In this document: piece by piece, positions 45,509 through 57,912 of the stretch
Layout: every line of letters starts with the position of its first letter
Numbering within the stretch: the first letter of the stretch is position 1
Assembly (NCBI GenBank): GCA_022419385.1
Contig: JAJUBI010000005.1
Coordinates: 1,922,001 to 1,986,000, forward strand
Reading direction: 5' to 3'
Source of the DNA: Paraconiothyrium sp. Pb-2020
Lineage: Eukaryota > Ascomycota > Dothideomycetes > Pleosporales > Didymosphaeriaceae
Length of the DNA: 64,000 nucleotides
Position numbers and translations under genes: made by a program
Notes under the pieces: generated by a model
Told to the model about the DNA's origin: nothing
Seen by the model: only the letters and a program-made list of their open reading frames with translations
The model's database searches: none

Positions 45509-48500
45509 GTGTGGTGTTGGTTGGGGATCTGGTTACCGGTATGGTTCTGGTTCTGGCTCTGGTTCTGGTGGAGATGGTGATACGGGACCCCAGATGCGCC
45601 TCAGGCGGCTTGCTTTTGCGCGCACGCACGGGGAAGCTCAGGCAGGCTGCTGTGGCATTCAACTCGATCACAACCGTTACGCCTGGGGTGGACGACGGCC
45701 GGCGCAGGGCAGCAGTGAATGGGAAGGTTGCAATTTCCAAAGACGGGACTGGTACCGTACTGGAGCTACGCGCTTGGCGACAGGTCTGGCGACGGCAGCG
45801 GACGTGCGGTGACGCTGGCCTCGGAGAGCAGAGCAGAGCAGCCCTTCCTGGCAAGCAGCAAGCAGACGTCCGTTCCGCTGGAGGTGGTGAGGGGACGCGT
45901 GCGGCGTGGGGGGTCGGTCGCATACGGCCAAATCAAACGAGCGCCGTGGCTGTTTGCATGAGCCGAGCGGATGCTGCCCTGGACCTGGTCGCGCTGGCGG
46001 TGGACGCCCAAATCCTCAACCAGCAGCCCGCCGCCGCCGCCGCCAGCTGCTCGGGCACACGCCGGGACGCTAGACGGAGGCCTGCTCCACGTCTGCTGTG
46101 GAGTGGAGCGTCGCCCGTTGAGCGGCGCAGCAGCTGCTGGGCGAGAATGCTGGCCCGCTCTGGCATGCGCGAGGCCGCACCTCGCTCCCTGTCAGCGTCG
46201 AGGACGCCTGCCCCGTGCGACCCCGGGCCAATTTGCATCCTGGACGGCGCTTTGGCTGGGCGTTGCGAGGCGGCCCTGCAGCGTGGAGAGAGCGTGGAGT
46301 GCGGCGTGCCCGCGTGAACTCGAATCGAGCGCACCCCGCCCGTCCAGCGCGGCCACCACAATGACCACCCCGAGGCAGCCTCGCCAGCCGCGCCGGCAGT
46401 CGTCGCGACACCGTCCGCACGGCACGCGACAGTCGACTACACGCCCGTTCCTGCACGGCAAGCGTCCCTTCGTGGCTTGCCAGAAGCCCCCAGGCTCCAC
46501 CGTGGACGCCGGCTCGAACTCGCGGGTCAGGGCATCAGCGGGATGCCGTCGCGCCCATTGGCCGTCCACCGGCACACCCTCGCTCCACTTGCCTCGCCGA
46601 CAGCGGTGCGCTGCGCTGCCTCCAAAGACTCTGGGACCCTTCACGATGCCCTGTGTCTGGATTCATCGGACACGCATACTGCGAGCTGCCGATGCACGAG
46701 CCCAAGTCTCCGTCTGCTCCAGACACCACGCCCACGCCGGCACAAAGCGTCCACCCTACCGTGCATCCCCCCGATGACGCACCTCTCCAGCAGGGCTGCG
46801 TGCCGCATCTAATAATCATTTTAGCCCGAGATGCTAGCGTACGCGCATTCCCAACTTCTTCCGACTTCGCCTCCCTGGATTTCCGGCCTCTTCACCACAC
46901 TGAATGGCTTCAGGATCCACTTTGTATTGCCTCCTGGCCCACTGCACACGAGCATGCTTGCAACCTATGAGTCCAAACGCTGACGGACGTCACTGTGCTC
47001 GCGATAACCCTGCATGGAAGCTGGAAAAGACCCGAACGAGGTAATGAAACTCCGAAGCCAGGTGGAGGTAACTGGGACCTTCACGAGAAACGGCATCGCT
47101 TCATGCGACAACGGTACGCCTACGGTCCGTTGCAGCACCCTCTTGAACACTTCGCTGGCACGTCGATGGAAAGGGTCCAGATTGCATATCCACTTAGCAT
47201 TAGTAGCATGGGGGCTTCTCGCGAAGGCAAACTTGCGGGTACAACATAAGTGCATACCATTTCTATGGAGCTTATCGTGTGTTACGCATACCATATACAC
47301 AATATTCCATCCCCAAGCTCTTAGTGGCGCTAGAAGCCACGCAAACATCGTCTCTTCAAGTTCGCACGCTCCAAGTGGTATGCTAACTCACGTGCGTAAA
47401 CTGCCCTGAGACACAGTCCGATCTACACAAGGTCCACGCCTGTGTAACGATCGAGCCCATTCGGTTCATATGCCCATGGAGGCAACAATCGTAGCCGGCT
47501 CATCTCATTTACCAGACGGACCGATGGCCGCAACCTCGCCTTTTAGCCGATCCGACATGCAGTAGCTGCGAAAATGTCCAAAGAGGTGCTACCACATCAC
47601 AATCCTCGACCGTGTCTCCTCCACCAGATCAATGAACTGTGTCATTGAATCTGCCCTTTCTCGTGGTTGAGGTCCCTACCGATCATTATTCGTGTCTTGT
47701 TCCAATGTACGGATCAATGATTCATACGGAGATGCCGCATAGACGTCGCCTGAGGCTAGCTCTCTATCGTTAGCACACCGCCGCTCATCGTTCTAGCGTT
47801 GCGTGGTCTTTCACATGCGACACCAATGCGACCAAAGCCTTTCAGCTCCGGACCACAAGAGAACGACACTTGATCGAATTCTTCCCGCCTCAATATGCGT
47901 GTCTGTCTCGCAACGGAAATCGGTATGCATCAGACGCGAACTTGCCAGTTGGAGTGGCTGTGATTGGTTATATCTCTGCATACATTGACGCGTGGGGGTA
48001 ACAGGGTATCCCCCCTATCCTTGCGCTGACTTGCAGGAAGGCCAGGGATATGAGGTCGAAGCGTCGAGCGCCAGGCCGACGGAAACCGCCTAGTTGATGA
48101 CGAAAAGAGACGAGCAACCATCGGAGATGCTACGCGCTGAAGTCGCTGTTGTTCAGCGATTTTTTAAGCTGCATACGTAGGCCCTTCAGCCGTGCAGGAC
48201 TCTACTAGCGGAGTTAAGACAAAAACAGAGCAACTCCGGATGCTGATTCTGGCTCTAGACCATCGCGGACCGCAGTCGCTGCACCGCATGAAATAATCAG
48301 CTTGGGACTGTTCTCGCGTGACAGCAGCAGCCCAGCAGGAAGAAATTGTTCCGGCCTCTTGCGGAGACTCGCAGCTTGTATGAACCCTGATCAAGGTCGT
48401 GGGATAGTGGGGTTACCGTCTTGGCCCGTGTGGGGTGGCAATGTGGTAGAGATATCCTCACCGATCAGCACATTTGATTTGAAGGCGATATCATGTGTGC

Positions 48501-49885
48501 AGAATCCCCCGACGCTTGCGACCTTAGCCCCCCCGGGTCGCGTGTTGTGTGACCGCCCATTCCGCATGCTTTGCCGTGGCTACCGACTCCGGACTTTACT
48601 CTGCAATACGAATTGCCTTTAGACTGCAGTGGACTAAAGATCATGGCATCCGTCTCCTCGACGAAGGCGTTGCCGGAAAGTTGGTACAGTACACCAGCAA
48701 TGATATGGGTCGCCAATGTGGACTTGAAGCTATGTCATAAGGTCCATCTTACTCGTAGGGTCCGACGGGATGAATATCGTACGGTGGACATGCGCTGTCT
48801 GTGTAGATGCAGTTCGGTTGTTGTGGTCGTTGTGGGTGGGGGTGAACAATAGCGCGTGCGAGGGTGCACCAAGCCTGGACGTTCGGTCGCCTTCCATGGT
48901 AACAAGTATACTGGGAGGCCTAGCGATCCCAAATCCTCTCCCACAGCTCAAGTAACATCTTTTTCCCTCCCAAGTACTTCCCAAACCGGTAGGGTCCTTG
49001 GCGTGTCCATGCAGGTACCGAGGAGCAGCGGAGCGGAGAGGGCGAGCGGAAGCGGCAACCGAGACCACGAGAGCCTCTGCAAGATCTCTGACAGAAGCGG
49101 GCGCAACGATTAATTTATACACCAGGCGTAAGACCTGGGGAACGGTGACTGTTGCACGGCCCCGCGATCACGTCTTATCTTTGCGAAATTGATACATGAT
49201 AACGCCATCCCCAGCCAAGCGCATGCCAATAGGGACAGTCCCTCGCTCACAGTCCCCCAGATAGGCTGTGTGTCTGATGCAAAACACGCACGGTGGGACA
49301 GGGCTGACGATCATATCGCTGCTCGTTGGCTTGAGCTGCCTATCTTGGGACGTTATCTAAGCGGTGAGATTGTGTGTTGCAGCTGTATACTAGAGCTAGC
49401 TGCTTTAGATTCTTTGTGATGTGTTCTGCCGAGATAAGAGATGGAACAAGCGCTGTATTTCTGGTCTCGTCGCCGGAGAAGGACATTTCGTTTATCTGAG
49501 CTTCAGTTGAGAGGCATGGCGTCGCGAAGGCACGAATGGCCGACGGAAAGAGGTTCACAAATGTCCAATAGATGGTGAATGCGCGCAAAGAAGCGTTGCA
49601 TGCTCCACCGCGTGTCCGAGCGGTATGGTCGCATTTGTGCAACCCTCCCACTATGGCTTCGTGTCTGCCATCAACTATTAACCGTGGAATGTTCTTTCCG
49701 GCCTTCGATACTCCCACGTCCACACCCGCTCCCATGCTATTGCCTCGAATCATGTCTGTTGCAACGTTTTTGCATGCACGGGTATCGCTTCCCAGCTCGT
49801 GGCAGCGTAGTCTGCCACTATCCCTGGGTACCGCATCGCGTGCGTTTCCTGGTTATCCAATTCTGTCTCGGTGTCGGACGTCCCC
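45509..49885. other. Long gene-free tract upstream of areA
   Basis: About 4.4 kb. The part nearest areA (45509 to about 46830) is GC-rich and full of long open frames on both strands, including a 430-codon plus-strand frame at 45025-46317 that overlaps areA exon 1. These have biased Arg/Ala/Pro composition and no domain, as expected from GC-rich non-coding DNA; the stretch may be the long 5' leader and promoter typical of areA. From about 46.8 to 49.9 kb only short, feature-less frames occur. Confidence 0.5.
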
Positions 49886-50378
49886 TCACTTATCATGCTC
49901 CCCATTCTTGGGAGACTCGGCTGATCCCTTCACCGTCTCCTCGCCCAGGACCTTGCTCGCCGACATAAACCTGACTATATCAGCACCAGGACCCTACTCG
50001 AGTGGTATTGTCTGGACCAACTAACATTGCTCCCGCGTATCCGCCCAGACCACGCATGTCTTGCGCCTGCCTAGCTGTCATACCTACCAAGCTCTCCAGA
50101 TCCGCCATGTTGGCCGTCAATTGCGCGAGTTGGGCCTGAAGGTGCGATATCTGGCGCGGTTTTTGAGAGGGTACGGTACTGAGACGGGAGGTCGACGAGC
50201 TTTGTGAGCGTGGAAGGTTCGACATCTCTGGTGTTTGCGATTGCACTGTTATACGTGGGTTCGTCGTACGTGAGCTGTGAGTGTTGTTGTTGCTGGGTGG
50301 ACCAGCGCGGGGCAAGGACGCGGTGGGAAGCCGCGGTGGAGAACACTTGGCAGGGACGCGACCTCGTTGCTCCGACAT
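49886..50378 (-). CDS. DASH complex subunit Hsk3-like
   Basis: Two exons, 50378-50026 and 49970-49886, with a 55-bp intron (GTTAGT...TCAG), give 145 aa. The join AT|G restores GGYAGAMFMSASKVLGEE. The N-terminal 75 residues are low-complexity Ser/Thr/Pro-rich; the Hsk3 helical core follows (LQAQLAQLTANMADLESLVG, TARQAQDMRGLGGYAG). The start at 50378 (MSEQRG) is preferred over an ATG two codons upstream. In yeasts and filamentous fungi the DASH ring couples kinetochores to microtubules. The gene lies head-to-head with a small membrane protein gene only 86 bp away. Homology to Hsk3 is from recall of the short core motif. Confidence 0.8.
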
Positions 50379-50464
50379 TTTCACGATTCACTCGCGCATG
50401 ACGACGCTTCTGTGACCGAGACCAGAGCACACATCTTCGTCAGGTAACGAGCGCCGTTGCAGCT
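50379..50464. promoter_or_regulatory. 86-bp divergent promoter region
   Basis: The start codons of the Hsk3-like gene and of the small membrane protein are separated by only 86 bp. This spacer plus the 5' UTRs must hold both initiation regions. No motif was assigned. Confidence 0.5.
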
Positions 50465-50892
50465 ATGGTCGCGCAGCAAATTGTCCGCCGGTGGATCCTG
50501 ACCGGTTCTGTGACAGCCATCACCGTTACTGGAGCTCTCTATGGAGCCAGTCTTAAGAACGACCAGGAAAAGGCTCAGGTAAGCCCCTTTCGATCACAAT
50601 CCCTTCAATGTATGTTTCGCTTTTAAAAGATACTGTAACGCATCCGCCGTCTTTTTGCCACGGTCGTTCACTTATTCGCACATGAATTCGCATGACAAAT
50701 GTTGACGCAAAACTGCAGGCGAGAAAGCGAGTAATGGCCCTCTCCGCCGATGAAAAGATTGCACAGTACCAGACTATGGTTGAGGAATGGGAACGGACAA
50801 AGAACGAGCTCGAGCGCAAATTGGACAATTTCCACGCAAGGAAGAGAGGTCAAGATGTTGGCGAAGGGAATCGAAGGAGCTCGCCGAGCTAG
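50465..50892 (+). CDS. Small single-helix membrane protein with coiled coil, probably mitochondrial
   Basis: Two exons, 50465-50578 and 50719-50892, with a 140-bp intron (CAG|GTAAGC...CTGCAG), give 95 aa. Residues 11-30 form a hydrophobic helix (ILTGSVTAITVTGALYGASL) after a short basic start (MVAQQIVRRW). A charged helix follows (residues about 48-75, ADEKIAQYQTMVEEWERTK NELERKL). The layout is that of small inner-membrane or assembly proteins of fungal mitochondria, but I cannot name the family. It begins 86 bp from the Hsk3-like gene on the other strand. Confidence 0.65.
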
Positions 50893-53800
50893 GGCTCACG
50901 GAGTTCGTGTTAAGACGGACAGAATATGCGCAGAAGATCCCCGCGAGATCTTCATACGAATGAAGTGGAGCTGTCACTGCGCGGAACAGAGGCAGACTTG
51001 AAAGAGCGTTTGGGTTTTCACCACCAAACCTTCCTCGCCTGCCTTATTACCCTCCCACGTAGGACCATACAACTCCTTTGGTCCTAGCACAAATAGAACA
51101 TACGACCTCGGCATGTATCCAGGAACAGCAAAGGATTGCTTTCACCAGCTATAGGTCCACCATAGAAGGTCTTGCAGAAGGCTAGACCTCGGTCAAGCTA
51201 TGCTCGATTAACGTAGCTTCACATGGCATCCGCGTGCCACCTCATCGACAGAATAAATCTCTCACTGCCGTCCGGAGACTAGTACACACATGTAGACCAC
51301 GTGTCGTCTCAAAATTTGCTTTGTCAAACATACACAGCGGAAAGGACCCGAATCAATAAATTGGACGTAAGCGTATGTGCAAGAAGACATCTCCCGACTG
51401 CGCCAACTGCCGCCACTCAAGGACCGGCGAGGTTGTTTGATCGCTTAACGTGCGAGTCTGACTGGGCGGTTCGCTTATGCTATACGCGACTATGGCACAG
51501 CCCGTTGGCCATCTTGCACGAAGCATAAAGCGAATGCCGCTCCATACAAACTCACGCCTCGGGGATCATGTTTCAGACTTTTCGTTGGATCGAGCGTTTA
51601 CATCTTGATCAGGTGCTTCTGGTACTGGTATGGCTTCCCGCAACCTTCTACGTGGCACAATGGTTAGGCTATGGCTACCCAACCAGGGCTTCGTCAATTT
51701 CAAATTCATCGCTCATCTTCATGTCTCCGTACCATCGCCCAGTTCCTTCCGGTATCGTCTGATCATATTCTCGTGGATCCTCTTACCTGACTGCGTAAAG
51801 CCGTCGTCGGCAATTCATCTCATCGCCCATACATCCCAACTCATTCAACAAAGCATAATGCCTCCTCGTGTTTTTCGTGTCGTAGTAGCTGACCTGCTTA
51901 TTGATATTGACCATCCCGTCTTGCGCATCTAAGGTCTGGGTAGATGGTAGTGTCGCCCTGGTTGGCACGTCGCTGATCCGTAGCACCTATGCCGCTACAT
52001 CATACAGGGACAGTACGTCGGGATCTAAACAGGCGCCTCGGGATCCCTCGGCGAGGGTTCCTTTCGTCTAAAAAATCACGTTGCGAAGGAGACATCGTTG
52101 ATCATGGCGTCATTGGCTTGCCCTCAAGTCGAGCCAGGGTTCAGAGTCGGGGCGGATAAGATGGCGGTGCTGAAGCCATCGACCAATGTGCGGCGATAAC
52201 AGATGTATCTGTACAATAGCTCGGTAAATTTGTGAGTGAGTTGATGAATCTACTCGAAGTTTAACATATCCATGGTAGCCAACGAATAAGATAGCATTGC
52301 CGCTTTGCGACCACTGAACTGCCAACAACTTGGTCCGGATCCTGGGAATCTACATTTGTTTGTTGTAATCCTAATTGCAGTAAGACGTTAGCCGTTGCTT
52401 GTAAGTTCTGTACCCCAAGACAGTCTCGTGTCTGCGGACATTGTCGACCGTCCAGCGCATGCAGGCAGAGGTCAATTGCGGCTTCAAAATTGTAGACCAG
52501 CTCATTCGAGGGTATTCATTGACGTAGGTACTCAAAGAGGTGCCGCTCTACTAAGTATATCGCCGAGCATATCATGTGCTAAAACCATCATGTTATATTG
52601 TTTTATCGCCTTCTTATGTGATAGACCCCTTCCCAGTGACTAATTTGTCTATTTGAGCATACGTCTCTCGTCTATCTACCATAGTTACTGTAAATCGAAG
52701 ATTAAATTTACTAAAATAGTATAGACTTCTGTCTATACTACCTAGGTATGTTTGTATACTAGTACAGCCTTGAATATTTTCAATACCATTATGACTGGAA
52801 ATTGGTCTGTAGGGATATGACCGACTTGGGCGGTACATTCCCCATTCGAATGCCACCTGGGCACAGCCTTGAAACCCATCCTTCCATTTATATTGCAAGG
52901 TGGTGCAACAAGATCACGCCGACCCAGTTGTCTGATTGGGGCGTCTACCTAATCAATTGTAAGGTACGACCGCAAATAAACGCCGTCCCCATTCCTTCTA
53001 GCATCCAGACTGACTTGCGAGAACTTGCTTCCTTGCTTCCAATCCATAAGGATTCTGCCTCTCCAGCATTCACACCTACCTCCGCAGAATCAAAGGCATA
53101 TCCCTACAGGGGCAATACCTTCGTCCGAAAGGTGCTACGCTCCTCTTGACGATCTCAATTACTGGCAACATCCAAACCCACTCTTTATCTCCTGCGCAAA
53201 CACCGAAATGCCACACTCGCCCTCAAAGACTCCAATTCCCAACCATGTTGCTGTGACGGCTATGTTTGGGATTCTTTACATTAGACTAGAGAGGATCTGA
53301 CGATTCATGCGCCTTTTTGTTGCCGTTCCGGCGTTCGAGTTGACATTGACTTCTTGCCTAAGCATGGCGGCCCCTTTTGCATGAAGGGCGATTCTACTTC
53401 AACGCCGTTGGCGAGCCTGACTGCGACGGGAACGGCTGAGGTAACGACGCTGTCACGCAAGGGCCAGCAGAACTGTCTGCTTCCCGTCCATCCGGTATAA
53501 CAATGGTAAAGGAGTCGCCAACGGTGATTGGGAGTAGGAAAGAGATGAAAAGTACGATATCGCTTACCTAGGCACCGTGGCATGGATGGCGTCACATGGT
53601 GCGCACTCTATATCGAGAACGGGCACTAACGGAGCAACTGGTGGCTCGAAAGCACTGAATGTCCCGGCAGTGATGTGTCCGGAAATCATGTTCATCTCTT
53701 GCGTGCTGTTGATACGAGCGCGAGTTCATTCAGACCTCGAGACACCATGACGATTCAAATCTTGAAACAGTCAATGATAAGGCAAGCAATACGCATGGGG

Positions 53801-53997
53801 CGAAGGATCATTGACCAATTGCCCGAATGCGACTAACTGATCCTAGGCACACGACGGCTTCCTCGGTATAAACGTTCTACGACGGTTGACGCGCAATCAC
53901 GTGATCACGAAACTGCAGGTGGGCAACTTCGAATGGTTTTAGGCTGGGCGTCAGTACGTCGCGCCCATCTACCGCTCTCCGACATCAATTCGTGCTA
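50893..53997. other. Gene-free stretch upstream of Rrp43
   Basis: About 3.1 kb. Open frames are short and show no signal peptide, helix set or domain. The section at about 52.6-52.8 kb is AT-rich. I cannot support any gene, RNA or mobile element here. Confidence 0.45.
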
Positions 53998-55068
53998 ATG
54001 GCCACAACAACAGCACCCTCGAATACCGCGCCTGCCCTGACATTCCCGCGTCCCATCTTCGCTGCCGTTGCTCCGCACCCGTTTCTGCAAGCGCACCTCG
54101 CAACGACACAGTCTTCCAACGCGCCCCTCCGCGCCAACAATCGCACAGCGCAAGAGTTTCGAAGAGTCGGCGTCAACACAGGCAGTCTCACGCATTGCAA
54201 TGGCTCAGCCGTGGTGCGCTTAGGCAACACCTCAGCCGTTTGCGGGGTGCGCGCCGAGATACTCAAGGAAGAGGATGTGCAAGGGACGGCCGACTTTGCG
54301 CCTAGCACTGGTGTAGACGCAGAAGAAGATGTAGAGGGCGAGAGGGAAGAGATCGAGAGCCTGAGGCTGCTGGTTCCCAATGTAGAATTGTCAACAGGCA
54401 GCACGCCCCAGCACATCCCTGGCAATGCACCGTCGTCCTTTGCACAGACACTCATCACGCGTGTGCGGTCGCTACTGCTTTGCACGTCCCTTGTCCGCCT
54501 CTCCGATTTACGCATCATCTATACTCCGCCAAGCAATCCCGACGACACCGATGCGGAGCCAGAACCGCAGGTAAAGGGCTATTGGGTGCTCTATATTGAC
54601 ATCTTCTACATCAGCATTGATGGCAATGCTTTCGACGCCGCCTGGGTAGCCATACTTGCTGCGCTCAAAAACAGTGTTATTCCGCACGCCTTTTGGGACG
54701 AGGAGCTCGAAACGATACTTTGTTCCGACGACCCGTCTGAGGCGCATCCGCTTGCTCTCCGTGGACTGCCTGTGCCTTCGACATTTGCGGTTTTTGAAGG
54801 CAAACGCGACTGGAACGAGAGTGGGGAAGACGATGAGGTCAATTGGGTGCTCAGCGATCCAGATGCATTCGAAGAGAGTGTATGCAAGGAAAGCGTCTGC
54901 GTGGTTGTGGACTGCAGTGGTGGCAAGAAGGGGACGAAAGACGGTATATTGAACAAGCTAGAGAAGAATGGTGGCGGTGTCGTTGACCGAAAAGCGATGA
55001 TAAGATTGGTAAAGCGGGCGGTGGATAGATGGGAAGAGGTGGAGAAGGCTACCAACGTGAAGCCTTGA
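53998..55068 (+). CDS. Exosome core subunit Rrp43 (RNase PH-like)
   Basis: A single exon of 356 aa from the ATG at 53998. RNase PH-fold marks: FRRVGVNTGSLTHCNGSAVVRLGNTSAVCGVRAEIL near residues 53-90, and VLYIDIFYISIDGNAFDAAWVAILAALKN in the second half of the domain, as in the Rrp42/Rrp43/OIP2 branch. The catalytic residues of active RNase PH are not kept, which fits the inactive eukaryotic ring subunits. A charged insert around TDAEPEPQ and a stretch of about 60 residues near GEDDEVNW are fungal-type additions. It forms part of the nine-subunit exosome ring for 3'-5' RNA decay and rRNA processing. Confidence 0.9.
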   Translation: MATTTAPSNTAPALTFPRPIFAAVAPHPFLQAHLATTQSSNAPLRANNRTAQEFRRVGVNTGSLTHCNGSAVVRLGNTSAVCGVRAEILKEEDVQGTADFAPSTGVDAEEDVEGEREEIESLRLLVPNVELSTGSTPQHIPGNAPSSFAQTLITRVRSLLLCTSLVRLSDLRIIYTPPSNPDDTDAEPEPQVKGYWVLYIDIFYISIDGNAFDAAWVAILAALKNSVIPHAFWDEELETILCSDDPSEAHPLALRGLPVPSTFAVFEGKRDWNESGEDDEVNWVLSDPDAFEESVCKESVCVVVDCSGGKKGTKDGILNKLEKNGGGVVDRKAMIRLVKRAVDRWEEVEKATNVKP

Positions 55069-55564
55069 GGAAAAATCAGAATCGAGGCAAGATTTGATCA
55101 CTGAAAGCTGCTGTCGTTTAGAAACACTTACCTAGGTAAGCCTCGAAGGCTTCATGACTGCGATGTCTGTTTCCGCCGACGGAATATCATCTGTCAGGCA
55201 CTCGCAAAATAGCGCTGGAAAGACCGAGGCCCGCCACCTTCTGCTCGTATTGGTGGCTTTGATGCACGGTTCTTGAATGAAGTCAATAGCACGTGTCCCT
55301 TGGGAAGTCTGTGCCTGGGCATGCTGGATTACCTGGGCTGCCCTAGTAGCAAGATGCGATGGTGCTGAAGTCACCGCACCTTTAGATGTTTCGCGCATTC
55401 AACCGTAGCGAAAACCTTCTGGAGCGCAAATGCAATGGACATGTTGATGATTCTTCTCCATTTATGATCTGCCGTGCTCGTCTAGGCTGAGATTACATAG
55501 GCAGTATGTGCAAATCTATGGCTCCACATATCTATGTTGGTCGATGCACGCTTCAACGCGCCGT
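55069..55564. other. Convergent 3' flanks
   Basis: About 500 bp between convergent Rrp43 and ankyrin/BTB genes. An 88-codon minus-strand frame here has no feature and is not called. Confidence 0.45.
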
Positions 55565-57565
55565 CTAAGCATCTAGACTCAAGTTCTCTAAGAGCTGGTC
55601 AATCTTTGCCAGCAGAATCTGATAATTCATCGCATCCTGCGCAAACTCATCGCCCGCAATCTCTCCATCTAACGTCCGGATAGCTCCCACCGCAAATTGC
55701 TCTTCGATCTCCGTTTCCAACAACCCACTCTTCTTCTCTTCGTGTTCATCGTTGACTCCCAAATCTTCCATTGCCTCCGCAAGAGCATCTTCATCACTTC
55801 TCTGCTCCATCATCTCATCAAGCCCACTTTCTTCGAAGCGCAACCGAAACCGATCCGAAAGATAATACCGTATATCGTCGACAAGCTCGACTGTATCAGT
55901 CTCCTGACGAGCCTTGACTCTGCGCGCAGACTCTTGCACGATCTCTGCAAACTCGGGAGTGTCGATGTAGCGCTCTAACCGGTACGCAATATACCGAGCT
56001 CCAAACTCTTCTAAACGCTGTACGCGCGTGTCCCAACCCGCTCTAATGACTTCGTAGATGTCGATGACTTCTTCTGCATCCGTCTCGCCTCTTGGATTCT
56101 CGCTTTCTACTGTCGAAGAGTTCCCATTTCCTAAGGTGGAGATGATGAGTGCAGCGCGTTGCTTCAGTTTCTCGATGAAGAGTTGATCTGCGGTGAAGAG
56201 CACGTCGATGGCGACGTCGAGGCCGAAGTCCGAACGTTCGGTATAGAGGAAGGCAAGAATAATTTCAAGGACTTTGGGAGAGCAATCGAGGGTGACGATC
56301 TGAAGGTAGGGCGTTTGTTGGGCTTCGCGGAAAGGTGAGGTCAACATGGTAGAGAAATACTCTGAGCGGAGCAGCATGGCTTTGTGCGCCGGGTAGACGA
56401 CAGATCTGCGTGGCTGGCGGGAACGGGAGGGAGATCCAGACTCGAAGGGAAGTCCTAGAACGTTGTGTGTGGGTGGTGTCGAAGACTCCGAGGAACCAGG
56501 TGAAGCATTTGTCTCGTCAGACTCGTAATCTTCTTCAACCTCGTCTGCTCGTAGCAGAATGTCGGCATAAATAGAGTTATCCCGATCCCACTTGAGATTA
56601 TTGACTTGGACTCCTTCAAGTTCTACCTTGTTCCGCAACACGTTCTCGTGAAACCATGCTTCGAGCTGATGTCGGCCGCGGGATAGCTCTTCTGCTCGCT
56701 TTTGGCGCAACAAACGCCGGTCTGACACTTCCGTGATGTCGTCGAAGAGCCGATCCATCTCCAATTGGCGTCCGATTTTGTCAATGCCTCTCAAGATCTG
56801 CGTCTCTTCCTCGTCATTCAGTCCATGCATCACTCTCCGGATTGATACCTCCGAAAAATATAGGTACTGTAATGCGACTCCTAGCGATCCACTGGGTATG
56901 CTCTGTGGCAAAGTCCACGTTGCGGTGCTCGGTGCAGCGCGGAGCTTCTTCGCAAAATATGGCGAACGAGCGGCGAGGAGGAACTTGTGTACATGGAACC
57001 TTTGGTCGTACGCCTCAACTGTAAGGTCGGCTGTCTGCGGTTCCGGCCGTGTAAGAAGTGAGGTAATGTGGGCGGCAAGCGGTTGTAGAGGGTTCGAGGA
57101 CTTGGCATAGTCGTAGGAAAGCAAGAGGTTGCGTATTCGATCGTTCAGCGCGTTGTATAGACATCGCTCGCCTTGGAAAGTGTCTCGTTCACATAAAGCG
57201 CCGTTTTCAAGAAGCAGCTGTATGACCTCGTAGTGTCCGCAAAGACTAGCCTTATCAAACAGCGGTTAGCATTGTGGACTGCGTGTAACTACGTTTCAGA
57301 TGAAGATTGCGATTGCGACAAGCGTGGCAGGACCGCTTACCAGGATCAAAGGTGTGTAGTCGTGTCTGTCCCGCGCGTTGACATTGACACCGGCCTGGAT
57401 CATTTCCTGGCACACTTTGAGATCGCCCCGCCGACATGCTTCACAGAACTGGCGAAACGTCTCGGTGGTGTCGAGCGGGTTGTCCTCCTTCAGTTTGCCG
57501 GATGAGATTGCCTGGCTCTCTGTCGCAAGGGCCCGCTCAATCTCGAACTTCTTTTTCGTGTCCAT
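55565..57565 (-). CDS. Ankyrin/BTB protein (ABTB1-like)
   Basis: Two exons, 57565-57341 and 57250-55565, with a 90-bp intron (GTAAGC donor, CTAAC branch site, TAAG acceptor), give 636 aa. The spliced N-terminus has ankyrin repeats (FRQFCEACRRGDLKVCQEMI, VNARDRHDYTPLIL-ASLCGHYEVIQLLLENGA). Two BTB/POZ domains follow: ADLTVEAYDQRFHVHKFLLA and, after a long linker, VVYPAHKAMLLRSEYFSTML. The ankyrin plus double-BTB order is that of ABTB1/BPOZ-type proteins. BTB proteins often act as Cul3 ubiquitin-ligase adaptors; a role here is inferred. It is head-to-head with the NIMA kinase gene, 347 bp apart. Confidence 0.88.
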
Positions 57566-57912
57566 GGCGGCGAAACACGGACAGAGGAGGAGCAACGACG
57601 ACGTGCATGTCGCTCAGAGTAGTGACTTTGTGGCGATGGTCGGAGATTAGATTAGATTAGATCCGATGACGTCTGGGCTAGGCGGCTAGGCCAAGGTGAG
57701 TTGTGAGGCTCCGTGCGCGGTTGCTGGTAGCGACGGCCGTAAACAGACCACCCTAACACGCCGGGTCAATCACCTTGGCCGAACACCCGTTTCTATATAC
57801 GTTCCGTCCTGCATCCAGCTGCATCCTCTCCCACCAATACTAACAAACAGCTTCACCGCAACAATAATACCTTCGCTACATCGATTGATGATATAGCCTA
57901 CACACATTCATC
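57566..57912. promoter_or_regulatory. Divergent promoter between ankyrin/BTB gene and nimA
   Basis: The 347-bp spacer between two start codons contains a short ATTAG tandem at about 57649-57660 (gattagattagatt). No other element was assigned. Confidence 0.45.

Noticed and set aside
45025..46317. 430-codon plus-strand open frame overlapping areA exon 1
   Set aside because: Composition is Arg/Ala/Gly-rich without domain or splice logic, it lies in GC-rich DNA, and it runs antisense to a conserved exon.
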